A DNA stretch of 16,312 nucleotides. Origin: CAYMRB01 sp964392615. GTDB lineage: Bacteria > Planctomycetota > UBA8108. The stretch's first letter is position 1; each line of letters opens with the position of its first letter. Of this stretch, positions 8,335 to 15,500 are shown piece by piece. Both the position numbers and the translations under genes were made by a program. The notes below the pieces were generated by a model, which worked only from the letters and a program-made list of their open reading frames with translations, searched no databases and had not been told where the DNA came from. The stretch spans positions 1-16,312 of the forward strand of contig CAYMRB010000219.1 in the NCBI GenBank assembly GCA_964392615.1, given 5' to 3'.

Positions 8335-8339
8335 GAGGT
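8335..8339 (+). promoter_or_regulatory. Ribosome binding site deciding the oxidoreductase start
   Basis: GAGGT lies 6 bp before ATG 8346. The alternative GTG 8295 would add 17 mostly charged residues in front of the Tat signal and has no ribosome site. Confidence 0.6.
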
Positions 8340-8345
8340 AGGCCC

Positions 8346-9587
8346 ATGGCAGAACGCAACAGACTGTGCACGCGCCGGCGGTTCTTGAAGAGCGCCGCAG
8401 CGGGAATGGCCGCGGTGACGATCGCGAAGCCGAACGTGCTCGGAGGACCGCACGGCGCTCCTCCCAGCGACACGTTCGGCGGGGCGCTGATCGGCGTCGG
8501 TGGACGGGGCCCGGGGACGTTCAGCGATCTGACGAGGCGTCACAAGCTCGACGTCGTCAAGCTCGCGCTGTGCGACGTCAAGTGGGTCGGCAAGGTCGAC
8601 AACAAGACGCGATACACCGATTTCCGCCGTGTGCTGGATCGCAAGGACATCGATGTCGTCGCCATCGCGACGCCGCCGAACTGGCACGCGTTGATCTCGA
8701 TCGCAGCGATGGAGTCCGGCAAGGACGTCGTCTGCGAGAAGCCGATGACGCGCTTCGTCGCGGAGGGACGCGCCGTCGCGGATGCCGAGAAGCGCTATGG
8801 CCGCATCTTCCAGGTCGGCACCTACGGCCGTTTCAGCGTCCGCAATGACCGCAGGAACCTCGACCGCCGCAAGGTGATGACAAGCGGCCTGTTGAAGCAG
8901 TCCGAGGGCGTCCTCATCAAGAACTACGGATTCAAGGTCAAGCAGTGGAGCGGGCTCGTCAACACGACCTCGCGCCCCGTGCCGCCCTGGCTCGACTGGG
9001 ACATGTATCAGGGGCCGAGTCCGATGAAGCCGTTCCACCCGCATCGCTTCGGCGGCTCGCACCGCGGCTACTGGGACTACGAGGGCGGCGGCCTGGGCGA
9101 TATGGGACAGCACGCGCTCGATCCGATCACGTGGCAGTTCGGGCTGGACCACACCGCTCCGGTGCGGATTCGTCCTCATGCGCCACCGGCGCACCCCGAC
9201 GCGTGCGGTATGTGGGGTTGGGCCGAGCTCGAATACGCGAACGGCTTCACGCTCGTCATTCAGAGCGGCGAGTGGGGCAAGCCGTACGACTTGAAGAAGT
9301 CGCGCGACGTCGGTCTCGGCGATCTCGACGAGGCAACGCGCAAGAAGGTCGAGGCGATGCCCGACCCGGAGCCGCTCGTCGGCTTCGGCGAGGCGGTGAA
9401 GACGCGCAAGCGCGCCGGTGGCAACGCCGAGGCGGCGCACCGCACCGCGTGCATCATGCATCTCGCGAACGTCTCGTTCCGCGTCGGGCGGGAGATCCGG
9501 TTCGACCCGGACAAGGAGGTGGTCATCGGCGACGACGAGGCCAACCGCCTCGTCCACCAGCCGATGCGGGCCCCGTGGCACCTCTGA
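8346..9587 (+). CDS. Tat-exported Gfo/Idh/MocA family NAD(P)-dependent oxidoreductase
   Basis: A 413-residue sugar-type dehydrogenase. The N-terminus carries a twin-arginine signal (TRRRFLK, T9-K15, followed by SAAAGMAAV), so the folded enzyme with its cofactor is predicted to cross the membrane. The Rossmann motif is GVGGRG (G50-G55). The family marker EKP is E131-K132-P133, with K132 the expected catalytic lysine. The C-terminal alpha/beta domain contains WDYEGGGLGDMGQHALDP, with H256 the likely active-site histidine. Members of this subgroup oxidise or isomerise sugars and cyclitols using NAD(P) and are greatly expanded in planctomycetes; the substrate here is not deducible. The HEAT-repeat gene starts 40 bp downstream with its own ribosome site, so the pair is likely an operon. 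The C-terminus (NRLVHQPMRAPWHL) is a typical ending for this subgroup. Confidence 0.93.
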   Translation: MAERNRLCTRRRFLKSAAAGMAAVTIAKPNVLGGPHGAPPSDTFGGALIGVGGRGPGTFSDLTRRHKLDVVKLALCDVKWVGKVDNKTRYTDFRRVLDRKDIDVVAIATPPNWHALISIAAMESGKDVVCEKPMTRFVAEGRAVADAEKRYGRIFQVGTYGRFSVRNDRRNLDRRKVMTSGLLKQSEGVLIKNYGFKVKQWSGLVNTTSRPVPPWLDWDMYQGPSPMKPFHPHRFGGSHRGYWDYEGGGLGDMGQHALDPITWQFGLDHTAPVRIRPHAPPAHPDACGMWGWAELEYANGFTLVIQSGEWGKPYDLKKSRDVGLGDLDEATRKKVEAMPDPEPLVGFGEAVKTRKRAGGNAEAAHRTACIMHLANVSFRVGREIRFDPDKEVVIGDDEANRLVHQPMRAPWHL

Positions 9588-9615
9588 GCGCGATCGAACA
9601 AGGACTCGACCGAGA

Positions 9616-9620
9616 AAGGA
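9616..9620 (+). promoter_or_regulatory. Ribosome binding site deciding the HEAT-protein start
   Basis: AAGGA is 7 bp before ATG 9628. A longer frame exists upstream inside the oxidoreductase gene, but it has no such site and overlaps conserved sequence of that gene. Confidence 0.6.
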
Positions 9621-9627
9621 CCGTGAG

Positions 9628-10464
9628 ATGCCGAAGAAGATAGCCGATCTCATCGCCGAGCTCCCCGACGCCGATCGTCCCGGCAAGGAGAGCAAGTTCA
9701 CCGGACCGCAGCGCGAGGCCGCCTGGAAGGTCGCCAGCGCGATCGTCGACGGTGGCCGCCAGAGTCTCCTCGAGCTCGTCGGAATGATCCGCGACGGCAC
9801 GGGAGACGGCGAAGCGAACTACAAGCCCGGATACGCGCTTCACTGCGTCGCGCTGTGGGTCAGCGCCGACGGTCGCGAGAAGCAACGTCGCGTGTTCGTC
9901 GACACGGTCGCGTCGCAACTCGGCGGCGACAGTCCGGCGAAGGAGGTACAAGCGTACCTCGTGCGCGAGCTGCAGGCGGTCGGCGGGCCGGAGGTGGCCG
10001 CGACGCTCGGTCGCTTGCTCGGCGACGCGGAGCTCGTCGACGATGCCGCTGCCGCACTCGTCGCGATCGGTGACGGTGCGGCCGGACAACTTCGGGCCGC
10101 GCTGCCGTCCGCAGAGGGACGCTGTCGGCTGGCGATCGTTCAGGCGCTTGGCTCCGTGTGCGATGCCGATTCGATCGCGCCGCTGGTCGCCGCGACGAAG
10201 GACGCCGACGCGGACGTGCGCCTCGCCGCAGTGCGCTCGCTGGCTCTCATCGGCAGCGCGGACGCCGTCGGGGCCGTCGCCAAGGCGACCGATGCAGCCG
10301 GCGGCTGGGAGAAGATCCAGGCGACGAAGTCTTGCCTTGTCCTCGTCGAGAAGCTGGTCGCGGCGGGAAAGAAGAAGGCGGCGGCGCCGATCGCCGAGCT
10401 GCTCGGCAAGAGTGACGACGCGTACGTGCGCGATGCGGCGACGCGCGCCATGACCGGCGCGTAG
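9628..10464 (+). CDS. HEAT-repeat protein paired with oxidoreductase
   Basis: A 278-residue alpha-helical protein. Residues 1-100 are helical without a clear repeat (note FTGPQREAAWKVASAIVDGG at 24-43). From about 103 onward there are tandem helical-hairpin repeats of HEAT/PBS-lyase type, for example PEVAATLGRLLGD-AELVDDAAAALVAIGD, and DADADVRLAAVRSLALIGS, ending with KSDDAYVRDAATRAM. No signal peptide or membrane segment is visible, so it is predicted to be cytoplasmic, unlike the exported enzyme encoded just upstream. HEAT repeats are protein-binding scaffolds; the partner is unknown. Its position directly after the oxidoreductase gene suggests a linked role, perhaps as a chaperone or regulator of the precursor, but this is inference. 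Its stop codon lies 2 bp from the stop of the convergent gene. Confidence 0.85.
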   Translation: MPKKIADLIAELPDADRPGKESKFTGPQREAAWKVASAIVDGGRQSLLELVGMIRDGTGDGEANYKPGYALHCVALWVSADGREKQRRVFVDTVASQLGGDSPAKEVQAYLVRELQAVGGPEVAATLGRLLGDAELVDDAAAALVAIGDGAAGQLRAALPSAEGRCRLAIVQALGSVCDADSIAPLVAATKDADADVRLAAVRSLALIGSADAVGAVAKATDAAGGWEKIQATKSCLVLVEKLVAAGKKKAAAPIAELLGKSDDAYVRDAATRAMTGA

Positions 10465-10470
10465 CGCTAC
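10461..10470. other. Perfect palindrome spanning two convergent stop codons
   Basis: GTAGCGCTAC is a perfect 10-bp palindrome. Its left TAG ends the HEAT gene, and its right CTA (TAG on the minus strand) ends the GH109-like gene. No U-tract terminator is recognisable at this junction. Confidence 0.7.
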
Positions 10471-11750
10471 ATCGCGAAGAAGTTCGGGAACGCGACCGGC
10501 ACGCTGCCGCCCTGGATCGATTCGCTGGACAGCGGCGTGATCGCGCTCCACATCGCGGCCTCGGCCGCTCCGATCGGCGACGGACCCCCTGCGGCGAGAG
10601 CGTCGAGGAATGCGTTGACGGTGAAGTGGTCGGCGCCGCCGTGGCCCGACCCTGCGGCGTCCGCAGCGCCCTTCTTCCAGAGCGGGTGATCGAACTCGGC
10701 TTGGTACGAAGCGAAATCGTCCCACCGGTTGCCCTGCGTTCTTCCCTCGATCCAGACGCCGTTCCACCGCGACTCGTAGCAGCCCTTCGTGCCTTGCAGG
10801 GCGAAGTACGTGGTGTCGGGATGCGGGCGCGGCGACGAGACATCGTATCGCACGTCGATGACGACACCGCGTTCCGTGCGAATCAGTACGGTCGTGGAGT
10901 CTCCGTTGACGAACGGCTTCTCGCGCCACGGGCTCTCCGGCGGCAGCCGTTTGTCGAGGAAGGCGCGGAGCGACTTCTGTCCGGTCATCATCGCGACCAG
11001 GCTGATGAACCGATTGCCGGGCCCGGCGTCGAGCCACTTCGCAACGGGGCCGATCGCGTGTGTCGGATACGCGTTGCCGACGGTGTTGCCCAGCACTTGG
11101 CCGCGCCACGTCGGCTGATCGTCGGCGCCGAAGAGGAGGTAGTTGCAGTTGTGCACGTAGGCGCATTCGGCGAACGTCGGCTCGCCGAAGAGGCCCTGCT
11201 TCACCATCTGGGACATCGCCAGGACGTGGCGGAAGTAGCAGCAGTTCTCCGCCATCATGTACAGGCGGCCGCTCTCCTTCTCGGCGCGGACGATGTCGCG
11301 ACAGCCTTCGATCGTGAACGCTGCCGGTACCTCGCTGAGCACGTGCTTCCCAGCGCGGAGCGCCGCGGCGGCCATGGGCGCGTGGAGCCCTACCGGCGTC
11401 GCGATGAGGACGGCGTCGACGCCTTTCATCTCCAGCAGGTTGCGCCAGTCGTCCTCGTCCTTGCCGAAGAGTGCCGGCTCCGGTTTCGATCCCTTGGCCG
11501 CCGTGACGCGTTGGGCCGCGCGGCGAAGACGCGCGTCGTCGATATCGCACAGAGCCGGCACGTCGACCTTGCCGCTGCGCAGGGCGACCGACAATAGGTG
11601 CGTGCCGCGGCTGCCCGTGCCGATCACGGCGAGCCTGATCGGCACGGGGACCTTGGGTCGGAGCTTCTCCTGCGGTGCAGCGCCGAGGGCAGTGCCCGTC
11701 GCTGCAAGAGCAGCGCAGCGGGAAAGAAAGGACCGTCTTGAGCGTCTCAT
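10467..11750 (-). CDS. Tat-exported Gfo/Idh/MocA protein, GH109-like
   Basis: A 427-residue protein starting with a twin-arginine signal (SRRSFL, S4-L9, then CAALAATGTALGA). A Rossmann motif GTGSRG (44-49) binds NAD. In place of the dehydrogenase EKP motif it has SEVPAA (139-144), so the usual lysine is absent. It carries ENCCY (168-172), NAYPTHAIGPVAKWL (226-240) and a later GHGGADHF. These match my recollection of glycoside hydrolase family 109, whose members are NAD-dependent glycosidases cleaving alpha-N-acetylgalactosamine. The match is from memory of motifs, so activity is tentative; the conservative call is a Gfo/Idh/MocA family exported protein. AGGAGG (11756-11761, minus strand) lies 5 bp before the ATG and fixes the start. 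It is divergent from the HzsA-like gene and convergent with the HEAT gene. An N-acetylgalactosaminidase would fit the sulfatases encoded nearby. Confidence 0.85.
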   Translation of the reverse strand: MRRSRRSFLSRCAALAATGTALGAAPQEKLRPKVPVPIRLAVIGTGSRGTHLLSVALRSGKVDVPALCDIDDARLRRAAQRVTAAKGSKPEPALFGKDEDDWRNLLEMKGVDAVLIATPVGLHAPMAAAALRAGKHVLSEVPAAFTIEGCRDIVRAEKESGRLYMMAENCCYFRHVLAMSQMVKQGLFGEPTFAECAYVHNCNYLLFGADDQPTWRGQVLGNTVGNAYPTHAIGPVAKWLDAGPGNRFISLVAMMTGQKSLRAFLDKRLPPESPWREKPFVNGDSTTVLIRTERGVVIDVRYDVSSPRPHPDTTYFALQGTKGCYESRWNGVWIEGRTQGNRWDDFASYQAEFDHPLWKKGAADAAGSGHGGADHFTVNAFLDALAAGGPSPIGAAEAAMWSAITPLSSESIQGGSVPVAFPNFFAM

Positions 11751-11896
11751 GCCGGCCTCCTGTCATCCTCGTGTGTCCTTGGGGAACCCGTGCATTCTTG
11801 CACCGCGACGTTGATCCGTCGATCCGGAAGGGTCGAGACGAACCTCGCGACGCGGTACGATCGTGGCGACCTACCGCGCAGCTCGGAGAACTCGTG
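11751..11896. promoter_or_regulatory. Divergent control region between GH109-like and HzsA-like genes
   Basis: 146 bp must hold the promoters of both genes. It contains AGGAGG for the minus-strand gene (11756-11761), GGAGAA for the plus-strand gene (11885-11890), and one short inverted repeat, GTGCA-ttct-TGCAC (11790-11803), that could be an operator or chance. No clear sigma-factor boxes were recognised. Confidence 0.45.
11885..11890 (+). promoter_or_regulatory. Ribosome binding site deciding the HzsA-like start
   Basis: GGAGAA is 6 bp before ATG 11897, which opens a good signal peptide. The same frame is open back to 11675, but that part lies antisense over the GH109-like gene and does not read as protein. 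Confidence 0.6.
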
Positions 11897-14800
11897 ATGC
11901 GGCAACAGGTGTTGGTACTTTGCGCAGTCGTGGCGTTTTCGAACGTCGTTGTCGGCGCTGACGCCATTCTCGAACGCTGGGCAGCTTCGCCGCACGGCTT
12001 CTCGGTCTCCGGCGCCGGAGAGGCTGCCCGGTGGCGTGTCGATCGCGTATCGCACGACGAGCTCATCGTCAGCGACTCGGTGAGCGGTCTCTCCGTGCGC
12101 CGTCGCTACACCTGGCTGGCGGGCGTTGACGCCGTTGCGGTCGACACGACGCTCGTCCATCGCGGCGCGGAGACGGTCGAGCTGGGCCGCGTCGACGTTG
12201 CCGTGTGGCCTCTCGGCGGTACACCTGACGGCGACTCTCTGTATCGCGCTCTGACGTATCGTCGCGACGTGTGGTACGACTCGACCTACTGGACCGGACC
12301 GAACTGGACGCGGGTCGGCAAGAACTGGCACCACCCGGGCATCCACACGCCGGCCGTCCGCTGCTTCACCGCGCCGCGCGCTGGACGCGCGACGATCACC
12401 GGAAATGCGCGCAAGGCCGACACCAAGTGCGGCGACGGCGTGCGTCTCGAGGTGCGTCACAATCTCGAGACGGTGTGGACGGCGGAGATCGACGCTGCGG
12501 ACGACAAGGGGGTCGACGTGCAGCTCGACCTGGACCTGCGCGCCGGCGATCGCGTGCGCTTCGTCGTGCACAAGCGGGGCGAGATCTACTGCGACACGAC
12601 GTACTGGGATCCGGTCGTCACGTTCGCCGACGGCGAGAGCTGTCGTGCGTCGGAAGGCTTCTCGACCGAGAAGCAGGGCGCCGACAATTGGTCGTACGTC
12701 ATGGACGCGAACGAGCTGCCCGGCGCGTCACCACCGAGCGTGCACGGCTTCTCGCGGGGCCTCGAGCCCACCGAGTCGCTGCTTGACGGCGGGCGGACTA
12801 TCGCGACCACCTCGCGCGACGCACTGCCGCTCTTCGTGACCGGACAGCCGTCGGACGAGGGTAGCGCGTACCTCGCGATCGATCCGGCGACGGAGTGGGC
12901 GTTTCGTATCGACCGGGGCGCATGGTCAGGATCGGACAGCCCCGCCGAAACGCTGATCGCCCGTCTGCGCGTCGGTGCCGCGGGCCGGCCTATCGCGCTC
13001 GAGCCCGGTGCGGAGCGGTCGTTGCCGCGCGTCGTCGTAGGGACGTGCGGAGGTTCCTGGCTTGCGGGGACGATCGACCTGCGCCGCGCGCTCGACGTCG
13101 AGCTCGCCGCTGGCCGCTTCGCGACGTTGCGCGCGCAGCTCGAAACGTCCGCACGGGACGTCGAAGATTCTCCGCACAGCGCGCGCACGGCCTTCGATCT
13201 GCGCGCGATGGTCGAAGCTGACTGGCGGCGTCAGGACCGGATCGCGGCGACCGTCGACTCGTATCGTGCCGCAAGCGACAGGCATTTGAAGCGCATTCGC
13301 GCGTTGCTCGACGACTTGCGCGACGAGCACGGCCCGGCGTTTCTCAGCGCCGAGAACGGTCGGCTCGCGCGATGGGAGGACCGTGCTCGGACCGCGACGG
13401 TCGACTTGCCCGCGGCGCGCACGCTCTATCGCCGCATCCGCTGGCTCGGCCGCCGCGTCGCGTTGGCGAATCCGCTGATGGACTTCGGCGCGCTCCTGTT
13501 CGCGAAGCGCGTGCCGACGTCGTACAGCCACCTCGTGATGCAGTACTACGGATGGCGTGCGCGGCCGGGAGGCGGACTGTTCGTCCTCGAGCGACCCGGG
13601 TACTCGCTGGCGTGTCGCGACATCCTCGACGGGCGGCTCACGCGCGGCAGCGTGCTCGAGCCGCGGCTGTCGTACGACGGGCGACGCATCGTGTTCTCGT
13701 GGGTCGAGTGCGCGAGTGGCGGCCTGGCGCCGGGCGATGTCGACAACGCGCGCGGCGGACGCTTCTATCACCTGTGGGAGGTGAACGTCGACGGCACGGA
13801 GCTGCGGCAGATCACCGACGGCCCGTTCGACGATCTCATGCCGACGTATCTGCCGGACGGCGGCCTCGCGTTCTGCTCGACCCGTCGTCGTGGCTACTCG
13901 CGGTGCTTCGGCGCGCAGTTCAGCCCGCGGTGGGACGTGTACACGCTGCACCGCGTCGAGCGCGACGGCAGCGACCTGCGGACGCTGTCGTTCCACGACA
14001 CGAACGAGTGGTTTCCGACGGTGTCCGAGAACGGTCTGATCCTCTACAGCCGCTGGGACTACATCGACCGCGATGCGGTGACGCATCAGAACCTCTGGGC
14101 CGCGCGGCCGGACGGCACGAATCCGATCGCCGTGTGGGGCAACGCGACACCGTCGCCGCACTGCACGTTCCAGCCGCAGCCGATTCCGGGCACGGGGAAG
14201 GTCGTGTTCACGGCGTCCGCGCACCACTCGATCACGGCGGGTTCCATCGTCATCCTCGACCCGTCGATCGCCGTCGACGGGCACGAGGCGATCACGCGCG
14301 TCACGCCGGAGGTTCCGTTCCCCGAGGCCGAGAGCCGCGACATCCGCGAGTACTACTCCGCGCCGTGGCCGCTGTCCGAGAAGCATTTTCTCGTCTCGTA
14401 CAGTCCCGAGCGCCTCGTCTGGGAGCCCGGCGCGAACGGTCCCGCGGCGCTGGGGCTCTACCTGATCGACGTGTTCGGTACGCGCGAGCTGATCTATCGC
14501 GATCCGACGATCGGCAGCACGAACCCGTGCCCGCTGCGCGCGCGGCCGATGCCTCCCGCCGTGGCGAGCGAGCTACCCGATGTGACCGCCGAGGACCCGG
14601 AGCCGACCGGCGAGATGTTGCTCGTCGACGTGTACGACGGGCTCGGCGACGTGCCGCGCGGGACGATCGACGCGTTGCGGATCATCCAGCTCTTCCCGAA
14701 GACGACGCCGCTCGCGAACCGTCCGGCAATCGGGCTCGCGGGCGAGGAGAACGCCCGCATGATTCTCGGCACGGTGCCGGTCGAGGCCGACGGCTCGGCG

Positions 14801-15466
14801 CGGTTCCTCGTGCCGGCGCACAAGCCGGTCCTGTTTCAGGCGCTCGACACCGACGGCCTCGCGTATCAGACCATGCGGACGCTGACGTATGTGCAGCCCG
14901 GCGAGCGCGTCACGTGCATCGGGTGTCACGAGAGACCGTTGACGCCGCCCGGCAACGTCGGCGAGCGCGTCGCGTTCCGCCGGCCGCCGTCGCGAATCGA
15001 TCCCGGCGAGCTCGGCGGCGTGCCGTTTTCGTATCCGCGCTTCGTGCAGCCGCTCCTCGACGAGCACTGCGTTCGCTGTCACGGCGGCGAGCGAACGGAC
15101 GGCCGCGTCGACCTGCGAGGCCATCCGCACCGGGGCTTCTCGCGATCGTACTGGGCGCTGTGCGGCGATCGGAACTTCAACGGGCCCGGAACGAACCCGC
15201 GCAACGCGGCCGAGGCGCTCGTGCCGCGCTTCGGCATGCGCAACCGCATCGAGCGGACGCCGCCCGGCGGCCTCTACGGCGCGCGCGGCAGTCGCTTGAT
15301 CGAGTTGCTGCGCACCGGACACGAGGGCGTGCAGCTGAGCGCGAGCGAGCTGCGCCGGATCGCGGCATGGATCGACTGCAACGCGGTCTTCTACGGCAGC
15401 TACGGGGCGGAGGACCAAGCGCGCGAGCTGCGTGGCGAGCGGCCGGCCGTGCCGACGGTGGAGTGA
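11897..15466 (+). CDS. Large secreted HzsA-like (hydrazine synthase alpha-related) di-heme protein with N-terminal beta-sandwich module
   Basis: A 1189-residue exported protein. Residues 1-20 are a Sec signal peptide (MRQQVLVLCAVVAFSNVVVG). Residues 125-240 look like a carbohydrate-binding-type beta-sandwich bounded by DSTYWTGPNW and DTTYWDPVVTF, with GIHTPAVRCF at 149-158. About 437-475 is a charged helix. From about 500 the sequence follows the HzsA-related family: ANPLMDFGALLFAKR (from about 524), then SYSHLVMQYYGW and GGGLFVL. A PD40/TolB-like beta-propeller follows (YDGRRIVFSW, DGTELRQITDG, DGSDLRTLSFHD), with FCSTRRRGYSRCFG at 659-672. The C-terminal part has two c-type heme motifs, CIGCH (C1007, C1010, H1011) and CVRCH (C1058, C1061, H1062). 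Genuine hydrazine synthase alpha subunits are about 800 residues and have a three-domain plan of propeller, heme and heme. The known enzyme needs beta and gamma subunits, which are not in the window. A periplasmic electron-transfer or redox-enzyme role is inferred. Confidence 0.88.
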   Translation: MRQQVLVLCAVVAFSNVVVGADAILERWAASPHGFSVSGAGEAARWRVDRVSHDELIVSDSVSGLSVRRRYTWLAGVDAVAVDTTLVHRGAETVELGRVDVAVWPLGGTPDGDSLYRALTYRRDVWYDSTYWTGPNWTRVGKNWHHPGIHTPAVRCFTAPRAGRATITGNARKADTKCGDGVRLEVRHNLETVWTAEIDAADDKGVDVQLDLDLRAGDRVRFVVHKRGEIYCDTTYWDPVVTFADGESCRASEGFSTEKQGADNWSYVMDANELPGASPPSVHGFSRGLEPTESLLDGGRTIATTSRDALPLFVTGQPSDEGSAYLAIDPATEWAFRIDRGAWSGSDSPAETLIARLRVGAAGRPIALEPGAERSLPRVVVGTCGGSWLAGTIDLRRALDVELAAGRFATLRAQLETSARDVEDSPHSARTAFDLRAMVEADWRRQDRIAATVDSYRAASDRHLKRIRALLDDLRDEHGPAFLSAENGRLARWEDRARTATVDLPAARTLYRRIRWLGRRVALANPLMDFGALLFAKRVPTSYSHLVMQYYGWRARPGGGLFVLERPGYSLACRDILDGRLTRGSVLEPRLSYDGRRIVFSWVECASGGLAPGDVDNARGGRFYHLWEVNVDGTELRQITDGPFDDLMPTYLPDGGLAFCSTRRRGYSRCFGAQFSPRWDVYTLHRVERDGSDLRTLSFHDTNEWFPTVSENGLILYSRWDYIDRDAVTHQNLWAARPDGTNPIAVWGNATPSPHCTFQPQPIPGTGKVVFTASAHHSITAGSIVILDPSIAVDGHEAITRVTPEVPFPEAESRDIREYYSAPWPLSEKHFLVSYSPERLVWEPGANGPAALGLYLIDVFGTRELIYRDPTIGSTNPCPLRARPMPPAVASELPDVTAEDPEPTGEMLLVDVYDGLGDVPRGTIDALRIIQLFPKTTPLANRPAIGLAGEENARMILGTVPVEADGSARFLVPAHKPVLFQALDTDGLAYQTMRTLTYVQPGERVTCIGCHERPLTPPGNVGERVAFRRPPSRIDPGELGGVPFSYPRFVQPLLDEHCVRCHGGERTDGRVDLRGHPHRGFSRSYWALCGDRNFNGPGTNPRNAAEALVPRFGMRNRIERTPPGGLYGARGSRLIELLRTGHEGVQLSASELRRIAAWIDCNAVFYGSYGAEDQARELRGERPAVPTVE

Positions 15467-15500
15467 GAGTTCGGCGGTTCGATCGACCGCTTCAGAACTC
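15467..15500. terminator. Candidate bidirectional hairpin terminator
   Basis: Nested inverted repeats lie between convergent genes: GAGTTC (15467-15472) pairs with GAACTC (15495-15500), and inside it GCGGT (15474-15478) pairs with ACCGC (15486-15490) around a 7-base loop. There is no U-tract, so intrinsic termination is uncertain. The right arm includes the stop codon and last codons of the minus-strand gene. Confidence 0.45.

Larger units (their letters stand above)
8078..8345. promoter_or_regulatory. Divergent intergenic region between serine hydrolase and oxidoreductase
   Basis: About 268 bp separate two divergently transcribed genes, so both promoters should lie here. I cannot point to convincing -35/-10 boxes. 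A 6-bp inverted pair GTCGCA (8152-8157) and TGCGAC (8192-8197) is present, but in DNA this GC-rich it may be chance. No credible coding sequence was seen in it. Confidence 0.45.

Noticed and set aside
11675..11896. N-terminal extension of the HzsA-like protein
   Set aside because: It overlaps the start of the divergent GH109-like gene and precedes a clean signal peptide with a ribosome site at 11885-11890.
9523..12066. Very long minus-strand open frame (847 codons) across the HEAT gene, the GH109-like gene and the start of the HzsA-like gene
   Set aside because: It is out of frame with the recognisable GH109-like protein and rich in Arg/Ser low-complexity text. It is a by-product of GC-rich third positions.
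11897..15466. Functional anammox hydrazine synthase locus
   Set aside because: No beta/gamma subunits or hydrazine/hydroxylamine oxidoreductase genes are nearby, and the first heme motif lacks the expected +4 tyrosine.
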